Shown piece after piece: positions 33,658-43,528 of a stretch of 64,000 bases of DNA (positions within the stretch are counted from its first letter, which is position 1; every line of letters begins with the position of its first letter). A program made the position numbers and the translations under genes. The DNA comes from Bacteroidales bacterium. GTDB taxonomy: Bacteria > Bacteroidota > Bacteroidia > Bacteroidales > UBA932. Under the pieces are notes generated by a model, which did no database searches, had not been told where the DNA came from, and saw only the letters and a program-made list of their open reading frames with translations. Location of the stretch: the NCBI GenBank assembly GCA_017560825.1, contig JAFZED010000001.1, forward strand, positions 1 through 64,000, in the 5' to 3' direction.

Positions 33658-33758
33658 AATGAATATTTTACAACAGATTTGTATTATCTGCACAACTTAG
33701 GTGTTGCCTCATTGATCTTTATAAATCTGTATCTTTAATGAATATCAATTCATTTTTA

Positions 33759-36218
33759 TTATCTGAGCGGCTGTGCAGGAACTCTTTCATTTGAAAAAGT
33801 GAATTCCTTTTTCTCACCTACAGAAACAGTTGCATTGAACTCAACCATAGGATTTGCGCTCTCAATATTGAGATAAGCACGCTCATACTGGCCCTTCTTA
33901 GGAAGATTGAGGAGAGATTTCTTGATCTGAACATCCTCTGTTTCTACGCAATTGAAGTTGCTGTAGAAGTCAGCTCTAGCTGCCTCAAGTCCCATCTTCA
34001 CATTCTGAATAGCTGCCTGCTGTTCATCCTTCGGCATATTTTCAGGATCTACGAGGAGAAGATTAGAAATATCCATCAAAGAAGCAATATATGATGAATA
34101 AGCCTCATCAGCAAATACTCCCAATGAGAAATAAGCAAATCCACCATATGATGCATACTGTCCAAAGTCAACAAATGCAACATCACCGAAATCAGTAAAT
34201 GCTCCGATAGCGGCTGCGCTTACGATTCCACCTGCACCAGAACCCATGATTGACAAAACTCCGGCATACTGATTTGTACCTGTTCCGACAAGATCCACCA
34301 ATGTTGGACCGAATGTGCTCTGGAGAGAAACGAGTGCACCGTTCCAGTACTCAAAGTACATAGTGTCATCTGCAATGATACCCTGATCAACTGCTGGCTG
34401 GAAGAAGCCTGAAATACCTACATACTCATATACGTCTCCGGTCTCAGGATCAGTCTGCGAACCAGCATCTGAAACAGTTACTGGAGTTCCCATATCGAAT
34501 CTCTTGTTACCGGCTTCAGGATCTGAGAAGTAGTACCCCCATTCTCCCAAATACTCATCTTTTGATTCTGCACCCCAAAGGCTGTCCATTGAGTAGATCT
34601 CCTGAAGAGGATCAGCTACACCTGCTGTCTTAGCATCAGCTGTAATGACTGTCTGCTCAAAGCCGTTACTTGCATAAACTACCAAAGTGTACTCGGTACC
34701 TGCGTTGAGATTGTAATAAATGTCACTGAGTCCTCCTCCATTGATCATATCAACAGCTTCAGAAGAAATAAGACCTGTTGTCATAACTGCATTCAAGCAA
34801 GCTGACTGATCAGCCATCCAATCACTTGTGCGGAACAATGAGAAGCCTGCTTCAGTAATGTCGGATCCATAGATATAGAACTCAAGAGAATTCTCGCTGG
34901 TGTATCCTTCTGGAGCATATTTGTCAGATAAGATAAGGCCTGCATTGACAACAACTGGAACCGGTGAATCAGCAGCAACATAGTTGATTACCTCAGCAAC
35001 TGCTGTCTGTGGCTGTGCATCCTTGTCAAATCCTACGGCAACGATTGTATACTTGCCTGTCTGCTCGAATGAGAGAGCAACCACTACGTTGCCTTCCTCA
35101 TCAGCCTGATCCTTTGTGATCACCTGCGCATTTTCACTTGTAAGCACCTCAGAAACCTTTGCCTGAAGTTCCTCAGATGAAAGCGCGCCCTCATAAGCAA
35201 GATACTTGATTGTATGGACATCAGTACCGAATGTGAACTGTACAGGATGCTGGCCCTGCCTTGTATAACCAGAAATAATTTCTACAGTGTAGTCAACAAG
35301 GATTGCACCTGGGAGGCAGATTCTGAACATACCCTCTGTATTGCTTACACTTAAAGCGCCGTTGTTATACTCAGTCTCAGCAAAAGCCATACTGTTTGCA
35401 GGGAAAGAGATTACGCCATCAACCAAAGTACCATAAGTAGGTGTACCACCAGTGATACCAGCCTCTGGAGCAATTGATCCAGCATACATCCAGCCGTAAC
35501 TCCAGTTACATCCTAGATTCTGGAAAGGCATATATACTCTTGCCGGATTCTCAGCATTGATTGTAAGGTATGAACCTGACGGGATCATATCCCAACCCTT
35601 GTTCTGCTCCCAACCCTGGTTGAAAGGAGCTGAAATATAAGCGTCCTTGAAATAATACCAGCCTGGAGTGGTCTCCTTAGTGTACACCTCTACCTCCCAC
35701 TCGATTCCGGTAGGATTCTGCTGATATCCTGTAATAAGGCCCTCACGGATTGTCGCCTTTCCGAGAAGGTCATACTTCTCAATGATAACAGAGTAGTTGA
35801 GGTATGTAGGATTCTGACCATATACAAGCGCATACTCAGGATCAGTAATTTCAAGACTCAAAGTGTAAGTTACACCTGGCTGTGCCTTAGAGAAAGATAC
35901 TTTGATAGTAGACTCTGTCTGTCCATCAGCAAATTTAAGCTCTGACAATTCAAAAATTCCTTCTTCAGATGCCTTTACCACAACAGGTACAGTAATGTCA
36001 CCGTCCTCTGTAAGACGCTTTACAACGAACTCGACAGCAGGAGTCTCACTTGGATCCATTGTGTGTGATCCGGCAGCTTCCTGAGTCGGGAAGTAGACAC
36101 CGTGGCATCCTTCAAGATCAGGCTCACCAGGCACATAGACCTGCTCCTCAACCTGGCAAGAAACAGCCAGGAACGAGAAAGCCGCCATCAATGATAAAAT
36201 AAGTTTATTGAGTTTCAT
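33759..36218 (-). CDS. Large surface lipoprotein of a SusCD locus, unknown function
   Basis: An 819-residue lipoprotein (AVS-Cys21, then QVEEQVYVPGEPD, acidic like surface-export signals). The N-terminal part is made of Ig/Calx-beta-like strands (VEFVVKRLTEDGDITVPVVV, TIKVSFSKAQPGVTYTLSLE), followed by aromatic-rich segments such as WYYFKDAYISAPFNQGWEQN, then Ala/Gly-rich repeats. The C-terminus ends in VERVPAQPLR-like text (NERVPAQPLR). I recognise no enzyme motif. By position it replaces SusE/SusF-type binding proteins and probably captures substrate, perhaps protein or peptide given the subtilase downstream. It starts 26 bp after susD. Confidence 0.75.
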   Translation of the reverse strand: MKLNKLILSLMAAFSFLAVSCQVEEQVYVPGEPDLEGCHGVYFPTQEAAGSHTMDPSETPAVEFVVKRLTEDGDITVPVVVKASEEGIFELSELKFADGQTESTIKVSFSKAQPGVTYTLSLEITDPEYALVYGQNPTYLNYSVIIEKYDLLGKATIREGLITGYQQNPTGIEWEVEVYTKETTPGWYYFKDAYISAPFNQGWEQNKGWDMIPSGSYLTINAENPARVYMPFQNLGCNWSYGWMYAGSIAPEAGITGGTPTYGTLVDGVISFPANSMAFAETEYNNGALSVSNTEGMFRICLPGAILVDYTVEIISGYTRQGQHPVQFTFGTDVHTIKYLAYEGALSSEELQAKVSEVLTSENAQVITKDQADEEGNVVVALSFEQTGKYTIVAVGFDKDAQPQTAVAEVINYVAADSPVPVVVNAGLILSDKYAPEGYTSENSLEFYIYGSDITEAGFSLFRTSDWMADQSACLNAVMTTGLISSEAVDMINGGGLSDIYYNLNAGTEYTLVVYASNGFEQTVITADAKTAGVADPLQEIYSMDSLWGAESKDEYLGEWGYYFSDPEAGNKRFDMGTPVTVSDAGSQTDPETGDVYEYVGISGFFQPAVDQGIIADDTMYFEYWNGALVSLQSTFGPTLVDLVGTGTNQYAGVLSIMGSGAGGIVSAAAIGAFTDFGDVAFVDFGQYASYGGFAYFSLGVFADEAYSSYIASLMDISNLLLVDPENMPKDEQQAAIQNVKMGLEAARADFYSNFNCVETEDVQIKKSLLNLPKKGQYERAYLNIESANPMVEFNATVSVGEKKEFTFSNERVPAQPLR

Positions 36219-36244
36219 AATAAATCAGATTAATGGTTCAAATC

Positions 36245-37918
36245 CTACTTTCCATCCCACAGAGTAAGGGTATTAGACGGATCCGGATTGTTGGTTGCGT
36301 CAGTAATTCCCTTATTTGCCTGGAACTCACCGCGAGTGATCACGATGTTCCACTGTGGTGAACGTCCTTCACTGTTGTAGCAGTATACAGCAGCCTGGTT
36401 TGTTCCCTTATAACCTCTTGTGATACCCTCATCAAGACGCTTGTAGTCGTAGATAAGAATACCCTCACCCCAGAACTCGATTCTCTTCTGGAGAAGGAGC
36501 TCATCAGTGAATGACTCGAAGTCTGAGTATGAAGAACAGCTGTATGAACCGTCAAGGATACGGGTCTTCATAAAGTCGTTGAGAACCGCCTGAGCATCAG
36601 CGATCTTACCGTCACCAGCAAGAGCCTCAGCCTTAAGGAAGTACATTTCCTCAACTCGCATTATAGGGAAATCTGTAGGGTTACCGTTTGTGTAGTCTAC
36701 AGTCTCACCACCCTTAGGACGGAACTTGATGTTCTGATAAGGCTTTGCAGCTGGGTTCATACCACCGTTGAGGAAGGCCTGCTTTGCAGCATCGTCACCT
36801 GCGAACTTATAGTCATATGGCTGCTTGGCTGCCGGGTCAGCGATATAAGCAGGATCAAGCCAAGAGTGCTTTCTGAAGTCCTTGTCGCTGATCTGATCGT
36901 AGAGACGCTTGCTGACACTGATCTGAGAAAGAGGAGCATAACCCCAAGTTCCCTCAGAAGCCATATGAGCTGTGAAGCAAAGGATGTTACCTACGTTTTC
37001 AGCTGATACAGGGAGACCCCAGATCCAGGAGTTGTTTGCAGCACCGTTGTTGAATCCGTTTGCTGGATCCTCCCACTGAGCCTGAGTAAGAGGTGTCTTA
37101 CCGCTCTCAGTGATTGCCTTGTCAGCGTATTCAGCAGCCAATGCATATGCACCAGCGTCACCGGCAGCACCCATCTCAATGTAAGCTCTTGCATAGAGAC
37201 CATAAACTGCTCCGAGGCTTGGCTTTGCATAAGCCTTTGATGAAGGATCGATGTAAGTCTCAGCCTTCTCAAGTTCTGAAAGGATGAATGCATACATTTC
37301 CTCTCTTGGGAGACGTGGATTATTTGTTGCGCTACTCTCAGTGGTAGCTTCAGTAACAAGAGGAACTGTAAGACCAAGCACACCGCTCACATCTGTATAC
37401 TTATTTGGCTTTGCCTCGAAAAGGCGGGCAAGATCGAGATAGAACATAGCTCTGTATGCGTGAGCGATACCGAGATAATTCAACGCGTCTTCGTTTGCAG
37501 TAGCCGGATCAATTGTAGAGATAATGTCTGTACAAGATTTAATGTAGGTATAGTATGCATCCCAGAAATAAGCGCAATAGATGTAAGTAGATCCCTGTGC
37601 CTGATTCTGAGCATACTGAAGCGCACGGTTGTAATAAGGGTTCTCACCGCTTGTCACTACGTCCTCAAGCATATTCTCGGTACGGAAAGCGATTCCAGGA
37701 TAGCCAAAGTCAGTATGATCATTGTAAGTACCGAGATAACCAAGGAAGTCTGTAGTGGTCATTGAAGACGGAATAGCGTTCACCATTGCCGCAAGAGCAG
37801 AAGCAGACTTGGCAACCTGAGCGGAAGTCTGGGTGCTTCCCTGAGGGAAGGTCTCCTTGATACATCCTGTTGCAAGGACAAGTCCAAGCGCGATTGATAT
37901 GTATTTTAATGTTTTCAT
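36245..37918 (-). CDS. SusD/RagB-family outer-membrane nutrient-binding lipoprotein
   Basis: A 557-residue lipoprotein (ATG-Cys, then IKETFPQGS) that acts as the lid of the SusC barrel. It has the SusD fold elements: YLGIAHAYRAMFYLDLARLF (TPR-type helices), ETYIDPSSKAYAKPSLGAVYGLYARAYIEMG, PIMRVEEMYFLKAEALAGDGK, DELLLQKRIEFWGEG and YDYKRLDEGI. The C-terminus is TLTLWDGK, unlike the NPGY ending at the right edge of the window, so the two SusD proteins belong to different subfamilies. It lies 15 bp after susC. Confidence 0.93.
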   Translation of the reverse strand: MKTLKYISIALGLVLATGCIKETFPQGSTQTSAQVAKSASALAAMVNAIPSSMTTTDFLGYLGTYNDHTDFGYPGIAFRTENMLEDVVTSGENPYYNRALQYAQNQAQGSTYIYCAYFWDAYYTYIKSCTDIISTIDPATANEDALNYLGIAHAYRAMFYLDLARLFEAKPNKYTDVSGVLGLTVPLVTEATTESSATNNPRLPREEMYAFILSELEKAETYIDPSSKAYAKPSLGAVYGLYARAYIEMGAAGDAGAYALAAEYADKAITESGKTPLTQAQWEDPANGFNNGAANNSWIWGLPVSAENVGNILCFTAHMASEGTWGYAPLSQISVSKRLYDQISDKDFRKHSWLDPAYIADPAAKQPYDYKFAGDDAAKQAFLNGGMNPAAKPYQNIKFRPKGGETVDYTNGNPTDFPIMRVEEMYFLKAEALAGDGKIADAQAVLNDFMKTRILDGSYSCSSYSDFESFTDELLLQKRIEFWGEGILIYDYKRLDEGITRGYKGTNQAAVYCYNSEGRSPQWNIVITRGEFQANKGITDATNNPDPSNTLTLWDGK

Positions 37919-37933
37919 AACCTTTTCCCTTTA

Positions 37934-40900
37934 TTAGAATGTGATGTTGATACCACCTGAAATGGTTCTTACAGGTGAGTTGTTTGCATAGTTAGTCGAT
38001 CCTGTGAAGCTGTAGCGTGGATCAAGACCCTTTCTGTGTGACCAGTAGAACACGTTGTCGCAAGAAGCTGAAACTCTGATCTTGCTTACATTGAACTTCT
38101 GAGTGATGTGCTGTGGAATTGTGTAGCCGATCTGAACATTCTGAATGTTGAGATAGCTTGCATCCACGAGGAAGCGGTCTGATGTTGCATTGATGTTCTC
38201 ATCGAGATACTGGTAACGAGGCATATCTGAATCCTTGTTTGTCTCGCTCCAAGCGTTGAGGACGTCAACGTGAACGTTTGAACCAGGCTGCGAAGGAGCA
38301 CCTACGAGAGATGCGTAACCTGAGTCGTATGTAAGACCACCTATAGAGTATGTGAACTGAGCGGCAACGTCAAATCCGTAGAAACGGAGGCTTGTACCGA
38401 AACCACCATAAAGAAGTGGTGTAGGGTTGTCGCAAAGGTACTCAGTAGCTGCAGAGTAGTCAGTTGTTGTCTCACGTCCTGTAACGATAGGGTTGCCGTT
38501 CGCGTCAAGTACTTTTTCACCCTTCTCATCAAGCTCATATGTATCGGCGTACCACATAGGGAGACCGTTCTCCTTGTTTACACCAGCGTACTTCTTCATA
38601 AGGAATGTGTTGAGAGGAAGTCCCTCACCCACGAACTTATTTCCGCTTGCATAACCCTTGTAGCCTTCGATCTCACGAGTCTTTCTTTCCTCTGGGAGCA
38701 TTGTGATCTTGTTTGTGTAGTGTGTTGCATTTGCATTCACATCCCAGTAGAAGTTCTTCTTGTTGAAGATAACGCCGTTGAGTGCGAACTCGACACCGGA
38801 ATTTCTCATATCACCGATGTTGTCATAGTAACCTGAGTAACCAAGTGAAGCAGGAACGGTGAAGAAGAAGAGCATATCAGAAGTCTTTCTATAGAAGTAC
38901 TCCACTGTACCGCTGATTCTACCCTTGAAGAGGTCGAAGTCAACACCGGCATTCATATTGGTGTTGGTCTCCCAAGTAATCTCCTTGTTACCCTTTGAAC
39001 CGAAAGCGATAGCGATCTGTCCCTCATTGTTCGAGATAGAGTAGAGGTCAGTGTAGAGGTAGTTTCCGATACTGTCGTTACCCTGGCTACCGATAGAAGC
39101 CTTAACCTTGAGCATATCTACCCACGGAGCATTGAACCAAGACTCGTGGTTGATGAGCCAACCTGCACCGAATGACCAGAAGTCACCCCATCTGTGATCA
39201 GGATGGAAACGAGAAGAAGCGTCACGACGGTATGAAGCGCTGAGGAAGAGCTTCTCATCATAGTCGTACTGAGCACGTGCGAGGTAACCCTCGTTGTTGT
39301 ACTCGCTTCTGCTTGAAGCTGCACCCTGTCCGTCAACAACGGCACCGTTGAGCTCGGTGTTGTCCATCGAGAAGAGGTTAGTCTTGTAACCGCTCACCGA
39401 GAAGCTCTGGCTGAGGTAAGACTCGTGTCCGAGGAGAACGCTCACGTTGTGAGCTCCGAAGCTCTTGTTCCAATTGAGGAGCTGCTGGAAGTTGAAGTAG
39501 TAGCTTCTGCTGTGACCTACCTGGATAGTACCGCCTGTAGGAGCGAACTGTCCGTAGTACATATTGTTTACAGATCTGCTTCTTGTCTCATCTACTCCGA
39601 AACCTGCGTTTACAGTGAATGCGAAATCCTTGAGGAAAGTGATGTCAACGTGACCGTTTCCTGTGAATGCATTACCCTCTGAGTTGTTCATATCGAGAGT
39701 TGCAAGCTGAAGAGCATTTGCCTGAGGAGAGTTAGGACGGTTCATACCAGCGTTCTTTCCATCACCATAGTCATAGCGGAGGAGGCCGTTCTGGTCTCTG
39801 AGGATATTACCCTGAGCATCACGGATGTAAACAGGGTAGATAGGCGCCATAGTTGCCGCAAAACCGAACATATTACCTGTCGATCCTGCTGATCCCTCAT
39901 CAGAGTTACCGTTATTCCAGTTGAACTTGGTGTAACCCATATTCATACCTACGTTGAGCCACTTCTTAGCCTGGTAGTCGCTCTTGAGACGTGCAGTGTA
40001 GCGGTACATATCCGCTCCGTCTACGATACCCTTGTTGTTGAGGTAACCGAACGAACCGAAGAACTGAGCCTTGCCTGAAGTACCTGAAACGTTGAGGTTG
40101 TACTCCTGACGGATAGACTGCTTGTAAGTCTCAGCCATCCAGTCATCACCCTGGAGGAGATAATCCTCACCCTCATAGTTTACGATACGGCCGTAAGTAG
40201 CATTCGGATTGAGCTTACCGTTAGTTCCGATGAAAGCTTCACCCTCCGGAACTGTGTAGATAAGGTATCCGAGACCTCCGTCAGCAGCTGGACCTGCAAC
40301 AGTGTTAGCTGCCTTTGCATTTGCCTCGAGATGAGACATTCCCTGCTTGTCAACGTAGTAGTTATAGAGAGCGTTGTAGTGTGTCTCATAGTATGTAGCA
40401 GGATCCTTGATGTAATCGTAGTGCTGGAGAGCCTTGGTGTTGAGACCGATCTTAGACTCGAAGTTTACGACTGCATCACCGGCCTTAGCCTTCTTGGTTG
40501 TGATCATAATGACACCGTTTGCACCACGAGCACCATAGAGAGCATTTGAAGCCGCATCCTTGAGGACTGTCATTGACTCGATGTCCGCAGAGTTGAGGTT
40601 GTTCATATCGCCGCTGTAAGGAACGCCGTCCACGATGTAGAGAGGGGCGCTGCCGGCAGAGATAGAGCTGATACCACGGATGATGATGCTTGGAGAGCTT
40701 CCGAGCGATCCTGAAGATGTTGTCATCTGCACACCGGCAACAACACCCTCGAGAGCGCGTGTCGCGTCTGATGACTGCACCTTGGCGATGTCAGAAGATT
40801 TCACAACTGTAGCCGATCCTGTGAACGACTCTTTTGTTGCGGTACCGAAAGCGACAACGATAGTCTCTTCGAGAGCCTCTGTGTCAGGAGACAGAAGCAC

Positions 40901-41176
40901 GTCGTGCTTTGCCTTTCCAGAAACCGCGATCTCCTGTGAGATGTAACCTACAGAAGAGAAGATAAGGACTCCGTCAGCAGGCACTGTGAGTGAGTAATAA
41001 CCGTCACCGTCTGTGCTGACACCTGTCATAGTACCTTTAAGCTGAATTGAAGCGAAAGGTACGCCTTCACCAGTGGAAGAATCCTTGACAACACCTGTAA
41101 CTGTCAGATTCTGACCATAGGCCAGAGCTGAAACAAGCATCGCCATTGCCATGAAAAATAGTTTGATCTTTTTCAT
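37934..41176 (-). CDS. SusC/RagA-family TonB-linked outer-membrane transporter
   Basis: A 1080-residue outer-membrane importer driven by TonB. After a signal peptide (MLVSALAYGQ) comes a carboxypeptidase-regulatory-like domain (GVVKDSSTGEGVPFASIQL), then the plug with SSPSIIIRGISSIS and LYIVDGVPYSGDMNNL, then a 22-strand barrel ending SGGINITF. There is no N-terminal STN domain, so it does not look like an anti-sigma-coupled transporter. It is first in a five-gene unit with its own consensus promoter. As in RagAB, a protease partner would suggest peptide import; the sequence itself does not reveal the substrate. Confidence 0.94.
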   Translation of the reverse strand: MKKIKLFFMAMAMLVSALAYGQNLTVTGVVKDSSTGEGVPFASIQLKGTMTGVSTDGDGYYSLTVPADGVLIFSSVGYISQEIAVSGKAKHDVLLSPDTEALEETIVVAFGTATKESFTGSATVVKSSDIAKVQSSDATRALEGVVAGVQMTTSSGSLGSSPSIIIRGISSISAGSAPLYIVDGVPYSGDMNNLNSADIESMTVLKDAASNALYGARGANGVIMITTKKAKAGDAVVNFESKIGLNTKALQHYDYIKDPATYYETHYNALYNYYVDKQGMSHLEANAKAANTVAGPAADGGLGYLIYTVPEGEAFIGTNGKLNPNATYGRIVNYEGEDYLLQGDDWMAETYKQSIRQEYNLNVSGTSGKAQFFGSFGYLNNKGIVDGADMYRYTARLKSDYQAKKWLNVGMNMGYTKFNWNNGNSDEGSAGSTGNMFGFAATMAPIYPVYIRDAQGNILRDQNGLLRYDYGDGKNAGMNRPNSPQANALQLATLDMNNSEGNAFTGNGHVDITFLKDFAFTVNAGFGVDETRSRSVNNMYYGQFAPTGGTIQVGHSRSYYFNFQQLLNWNKSFGAHNVSVLLGHESYLSQSFSVSGYKTNLFSMDNTELNGAVVDGQGAASSRSEYNNEGYLARAQYDYDEKLFLSASYRRDASSRFHPDHRWGDFWSFGAGWLINHESWFNAPWVDMLKVKASIGSQGNDSIGNYLYTDLYSISNNEGQIAIAFGSKGNKEITWETNTNMNAGVDFDLFKGRISGTVEYFYRKTSDMLFFFTVPASLGYSGYYDNIGDMRNSGVEFALNGVIFNKKNFYWDVNANATHYTNKITMLPEERKTREIEGYKGYASGNKFVGEGLPLNTFLMKKYAGVNKENGLPMWYADTYELDEKGEKVLDANGNPIVTGRETTTDYSAATEYLCDNPTPLLYGGFGTSLRFYGFDVAAQFTYSIGGLTYDSGYASLVGAPSQPGSNVHVDVLNAWSETNKDSDMPRYQYLDENINATSDRFLVDASYLNIQNVQIGYTIPQHITQKFNVSKIRVSASCDNVFYWSHRKGLDPRYSFTGSTNYANNSPVRTISGGINITF

Positions 41177-41290
41177 CTGGTTGAACTTTTAGTTGTTAAA
41201 CATAAATTTATTGAATTTGTATTTTTTCAGTACAGTACACTACACTAACTGCACATAAAATCGAGCGATTTTCAGGAATAACTCGAAATG

Positions 41291-41322
41291 CAAATATAAT
41301 AAATTTTTAATTTCAAATCAAA
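41291..41322 (-). promoter_or_regulatory. Consensus promoter of the SusCD-subtilase operon
   Basis: On the minus strand TTTG (41319-41322) is separated by 20 bp from TATATTTG (41291-41298), a complete Bacteroidota -33/-7 pair. A leader of about 105 nt to the susC ATG is predicted, long enough for post-transcriptional control. Confidence 0.75.
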
Positions 41323-41753
41323 ATTTAACAATCTTTAAAACCAAAATCTACAGAGGGCAAAAAGTGTGCTAATCTTCAATACTTTAAGTATATTCCTCCA
41401 GATTGATCAACTATTTAAGATATAAGATAGTAAAAATTACAATTATAAACCACACTCAATGCTTATGATTTAATATCGTTATGAACAAATTATAATAAAA
41501 AATCGACATTCAGATTGGGCATTCTAATGAAAATATGAGAGTTTATACAAGCCTTCGTATATAAATTACATCTGCGCTCCTTACAAAATGTAACCTCATT
41601 ATTCGAAACACACTTGAAACTGCCGTTGGTAATTTTCATTAAAATGACTGATTTACACTATTATAACCCAATATACCAGTTTCTTCACAATCGTATACAA
41701 AAACTGATATATTGTAATCAGACAACAAGGAGCAAGGATATAGGGAAAATTAG
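41323..41753. other. AT-rich intergenic region upstream of susC
   Basis: About 430 bases between divergent genes. I see no ORF with family resemblance, no RNA fold I recognise and no clear palindrome. Regulator sites may exist here, but I cannot point to one. Confidence 0.4.
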
Positions 41754-41761
41754 TATATTCG
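41754..41761 (+). promoter_or_regulatory. -7 box of the YhhN-like gene
   Basis: TATATTCG, one mismatch from TAnnTTTG, 18 bp before the ATG at 41780; no -33 element at the usual distance. Confidence 0.4.
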
Positions 41762-41779
41762 CAGAAAATAAACTACAAT

Positions 41780-42469
41780 ATGGCTATATTCAAACTTGAA
41801 GACAAGCACACCAAGTCGGTCGCTATCGCTGCCACTTGCCTATATTTATGCGCCTGTGTGATCTTCTTCCTCCCGGTAGAGTTCCCGCACAAGATTACCT
41901 ATTGCGTCAGCATTCTGACTCTCGCTTCACTCTGGCTATGCCCGTGGGAGATCACCCTGGCTCTGTTGTTTTCAACCTTGGGCGACCATATGGGCTCGTG
42001 TCATAACTTCATTGGACAGATGGGATTCTTTGCACTGGGACACGTGTTCTATGTAACTTACTTCGCAAAGAGATACTTCTGTAAAGTAGAGAAAGACAGG
42101 AAGCTGACAGGTAAGGCAAAGGGCTATATGGCAATGGTCATTTTCTGCGCGCTTACACTTCTGGCAGTTGCATTCACAAGGATAGCTCCTGAGGCGCCTG
42201 CCGGAATAATCCGCGTCGGAGTGTGCATTTACGCGAGCCTGATCAGCATTATGATGGTGATGGCTATGCTGCAGAGAAGCAGCCTGTTTGCTCTCGGAGC
42301 TGTACTGTTCGTATTCTCCGACTTCATCCTCGCCTGGAACAAGTTCGTGGAGCCGGTTCCGTACCGCCACTACCTCGTGCTTGTCTCTTACTACCTGGCA
42401 CAGTGGCTCCTGTTCATAAGGGCAACAAAATTCCGCATAGCACCGGAAATGCGCATTCTGCGCTTTTAA
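41780..42469 (+). CDS. YhhN/TMEM86-family membrane protein (lysoplasmalogenase-like)
   Basis: An integral membrane protein of 229 residues with about eight hydrophobic segments. The family signatures are LLFSTLGDHMGS in the first half and LGAVLFVFSDFILAWNKF in the second, followed by SYYLAQWLLFIRAT. TMEM86 enzymes hydrolyse the vinyl-ether bond of lysoplasmalogens, and the conserved Asp residues visible here (GDHMG, SDFIL) fit that group. Bacterial function is largely unknown, although plasmalogens do occur in anaerobes. Single gene, with a strong terminator 24 bp downstream. Confidence 0.8.
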   Translation: MAIFKLEDKHTKSVAIAATCLYLCACVIFFLPVEFPHKITYCVSILTLASLWLCPWEITLALLFSTLGDHMGSCHNFIGQMGFFALGHVFYVTYFAKRYFCKVEKDRKLTGKAKGYMAMVIFCALTLLAVAFTRIAPEAPAGIIRVGVCIYASLISIMMVMAMLQRSSLFALGAVLFVFSDFILAWNKFVEPVPYRHYLVLVSYYLAQWLLFIRATKFRIAPEMRILRF

Positions 42470-42492
42470 AAACATATATATAATATAAATAG

Positions 42493-42530
42493 TAGAGGAC
42501 GGCCCGTAAGGCCGTCCTCTATGATTTTAA
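42493..42530. terminator. Terminator between the YhhN-like and glucokinase genes
   Basis: The stem agaggacggcc / ggccgtcctct has a cgtaa loop. It separates two convergent genes and could serve both, though the flanking T-runs are modest. Confidence 0.75.
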
Positions 42531-42547
42531 ACGCTATTCTGAAAGGA

Positions 42548-43504
42548 TTAGAGTTCCCACGCAAGAGCTGATGCACCGAGAATGGCTGCGTCAGACTCCT
42601 TGAGCTGTGAGTAAACGATCTTCACCTTGCCTTTCCACAATGGGAGTACGTTTTCGTTCAATGAGTTCTCGATAGGCTCAGTAAGGAATTCCTTTGCACG
42701 TGCAAGACCGCCGAAGAGAACGATAGCTTCAGGAGAGCTGAATGCCACGAAGTCAGCGAATGAACGTCCGAGGATCTTTCCTGTGAACTCAAAGATCTTG
42801 AGAGCAAGCTTGTCACCTTCCTTGGCAGCTTCATAAACATCCTTGGAAGCGATAGAGTCAAGACCGCGAAGGAGAGAAGGCTCGTCAGTAAGCTCAAGCC
42901 ACTCACGTGCTGTACGGGCTACACCTGTTGCAGAAGCATAAGTCTCAAGACATCCTGTCTTGCCGCAACCGCAGGTACGTCCGTTGTTACGTACAGCAGC
43001 TGTGTGACCAAGCTCGCCTGCGAAACCGTCGTGACCATAAACAACCTCACCGTTGATTACGATACCTGAACCTACGCCTGTTCCGAGGGTGATCATAATG
43101 AAATTCTTCATACCTCTTGCTGCACCGTAAGTCATCTCACCGACTGCAGCCGCATTTGCGTCGTTTGTAAGTGCGACTGGAAGGCCGCCCATAGCCTCAG
43201 AAAGAAGCTTTGAGAACTCAACTCTCTCACGTCCCCAAAGGAGGTTAGGAGCATTCTCGATTGTTCCGGTGTAGTAGTTTCCATTAGGAGCACCTACTCC
43301 GATACCTCTTACTTTACCCTCTGTGCCAGACTCCTTGATGAGTTTGTTTACAGCCTCTGCAAGCTCTGCGATGTAAGGCTCTACCTTATCATATGTGTCA
43401 GTACGGATGACAGTCTGAGCAAGAACGGTTCCTCTTGCATCTACAACACCGATCTTGGAGGTCTGTCCTCCTACGTCGATACCTACTACAAATGTTGAAT
43501 CCAT
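42548..43504 (-). CDS. ROK-family glucokinase
   Basis: Cytosolic ATP-dependent sugar kinase, probably glucose to glucose-6-phosphate. The 318 residues start MDSTFVVGIDVGGQTSKIGVVD (phosphate-binding loop). Then come GVGAPNG, NDANAAAVGEM with the catalytic Asp, ITLGTGVGSGIVING and the ROK zinc motif GHTAAVRNNGRTCGCGKTGC. It sits 24 bp downstream of a sugar MFS gene on the same strand, which supports a hexose substrate. It is a natural sink for glucose released by the starch operon at the right end, though the two loci are not linked in transcription. N-acetylmannosamine or other hexose kinases share the fold. Confidence 0.87.
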   Translation of the reverse strand: MDSTFVVGIDVGGQTSKIGVVDARGTVLAQTVIRTDTYDKVEPYIAELAEAVNKLIKESGTEGKVRGIGVGAPNGNYYTGTIENAPNLLWGRERVEFSKLLSEAMGGLPVALTNDANAAAVGEMTYGAARGMKNFIMITLGTGVGSGIVINGEVVYGHDGFAGELGHTAAVRNNGRTCGCGKTGCLETYASATGVARTAREWLELTDEPSLLRGLDSIASKDVYEAAKEGDKLALKIFEFTGKILGRSFADFVAFSSPEAIVLFGGLARAKEFLTEPIENSLNENVLPLWKGKVKIVYSQLKESDAAILGASALAWEL

Positions 43505-43528
43505 TGTGATATATTAGTTTAGAAGTTA

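Noticed and set aside
41614..41799. 61-codon frame before the YhhN-like gene
   Set aside because: AT-rich, overlaps the promoter box and the real start; no motif.
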